A stretch of 5,750 nt of DNA from Gammaproteobacteria bacterium (GTDB lineage: Bacteria > Pseudomonadota > Gammaproteobacteria > UBA9214): the NCBI GenBank assembly GCA_030635865.1, contig DAOVYA010000113.1, forward strand, positions 1-5,750, in the 5' to 3' direction. The notes beneath the pieces are model-generated. The model ran no database searches, had not been told where the DNA came from, and saw only the letters and a program-made list of their open reading frames with translations. A program made the translations under genes and the position numbers. Position 1 is the stretch's first letter, and each line of letters opens with the position of its first letter. Shown in pieces: positions 5,204 through 5,750 of the stretch.

Positions 5204-5750
5204 TTACTCTGCGTCCTCTGTGATCTCTGTAGCCAGTATTGTATCCAGTGCATGAAGCAAACGGTCCACATGTGCTTCGGTATGTGTCGCTGAAAAGGTA
5301 ATCCGCAAGCGCGACGCACCTTCCGGTACTGTCGGCGGACGAATCGCAGTGACCAGGATGCCCTGCCTGCGCAATGCCTCGCTGATTTGCAGGGCAGTCC
5401 CTGCATCACCAACAATCAAGGGCTGAATCGGCATGTCTGAACCAGACAGGCTCAGTCCCAGTTGTGCCGCGCCTGCACAAAAACGCCGCACCAGCGCCTG
5501 CAGGCGCTCACGCCGCCACCCTTCTTCCCGGACCAGCTTCAATGCAGCACGCGTTGCAGCGGCAACTGCCGGGGGTGGCGCCGTTGTATAGATATAGGTA
5601 CGCGCCTCCTGGATCAGGGTTTCAACCAGGCCCTCGCTGCCGGCAACAAACGCACCGAAGGTACCGAATGCCTTGCCGAGTGTACCCATCAATACAGGCA
5701 CCTGTTCCAGGCCGAGTCCGGCCTGCGCCACTGTGCCGCGGCCTTCCGGC
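5204..5750 (-). CDS. bioF: 8-amino-7-oxononanoate synthase, C-terminal part (5' end beyond window)
   Basis: PLP-dependent enzyme that condenses pimeloyl-ACP with L-alanine to give 8-amino-7-oxononanoate (KAPA), the first step of biotin ring assembly. About 181 residues are visible, roughly the second half of a protein usually near 385 aa. The frame is open to the right edge, so the true start is outside. Seen: [14 protein letters not shown] just after the window edge, the PLP-lysine motif [34 protein letters not shown], and [25 protein letters not shown] near the C-terminus. An internal GTG at 5731 is not the start, because conserved BioF residues precede it. The last eight residues (TEITEDAE) are encoded by a repeat-like sequence that ends just before the TAA. 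Next in line is bioH, 300 bp away, which is far for this operon. Confidence 0.97.
   Translation of the reverse strand, partial: PEGRGTVAQAGLGLEQVPVLMGTLGKAFGTFGAFVAGSEGLVETLIQEARTYIYTTAPPPAVAAATRAALKLVREEGWRRERLQALVRRFCAGAAQLGLSLSGSDMPIQPLIVGDAGTALQISEALRRQGILVTAIRPPTVPEGASRLRITFSATHTEAHVDRLLHALDTILATEITEDAE
5207..5230. repeat. ACAGAG-unit repeat forming the 3' end of bioF
   Basis: Read on the minus strand, this 24-bp stretch is three 6-bp units (ACAGAG, ACAGAG, GCAGAG) spaced 9 bp apart by ATC and GAC. It ends one base before the bioF stop codon. Because the period is a multiple of three, it stays in frame and codes for Thr-Glu-Ile-Thr-Glu-Asp-Ala-Glu at the BioF C-terminus. I recall the same motif as a dispersed repeat in other bacterial genomes. 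Here it is only 18 bp from the outer inverted repeat. Confidence 0.55.

Overview
The window is a stretch of gammaproteobacterial chromosome with every recognisable gene on the minus strand. Two features support that placement: the biotin order bioF-bioH-bioC-bioD (BioC/BioH route), and a cytochrome oxidase whose subunit I and haem-c-bearing subunit II resemble the Pseudomonas-type aa3/caa3 enzyme. The genus cannot be named from the sequence.

Layout, in the direction of transcription (high to low coordinates). First comes the C-terminal half of bioF (5204-5750, cut by the window edge). It is followed by a 300-bp gap packed with repeats (4904-5203): an outer inverted repeat about 265 bp across, inside it a second inverted-repeat element of 133 bp, and inside that a strong hairpin. 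A third repeat type forms the last codons of bioF. Then come bioH (4112-4903), bioC (3225-4115) and bioD (2558-3232), which overlap one another by 4 and 8 bp and so look translationally coupled. A 199-bp gap follows, with a plausible sigma70 promoter just downstream of a 15-bp palindrome. After that are a small DUF2244 membrane protein (1873-2358), coxB (664-1791, subunit II with CuA site plus a C-terminal cytochrome c domain) and the 5' part of ctaD (1-629, subunit I).

How the genes work together: BioC methylates the malonyl thioester so that fatty-acid synthesis can build pimeloyl-ACP methyl ester. BioH removes the methyl group, BioF condenses pimeloyl-ACP with alanine, and BioD closes the ureido ring of dethiobiotin. 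BioA and BioB are not in the window; bioB may lie upstream of bioF. CoxB and CtaD are the electron-entry subunit and the catalytic subunit of a haem-copper terminal oxidase. The DUF2244 protein has no established function, but its position suggests a link with the oxidase.

I found no new defence, mobile or RNA system. The most unusual part is the nested repeat cluster inside the biotin operon, including a repeat that supplies the end of the BioF reading frame. Next is the palindrome-promoter arrangement ahead of the DUF2244-cox genes.
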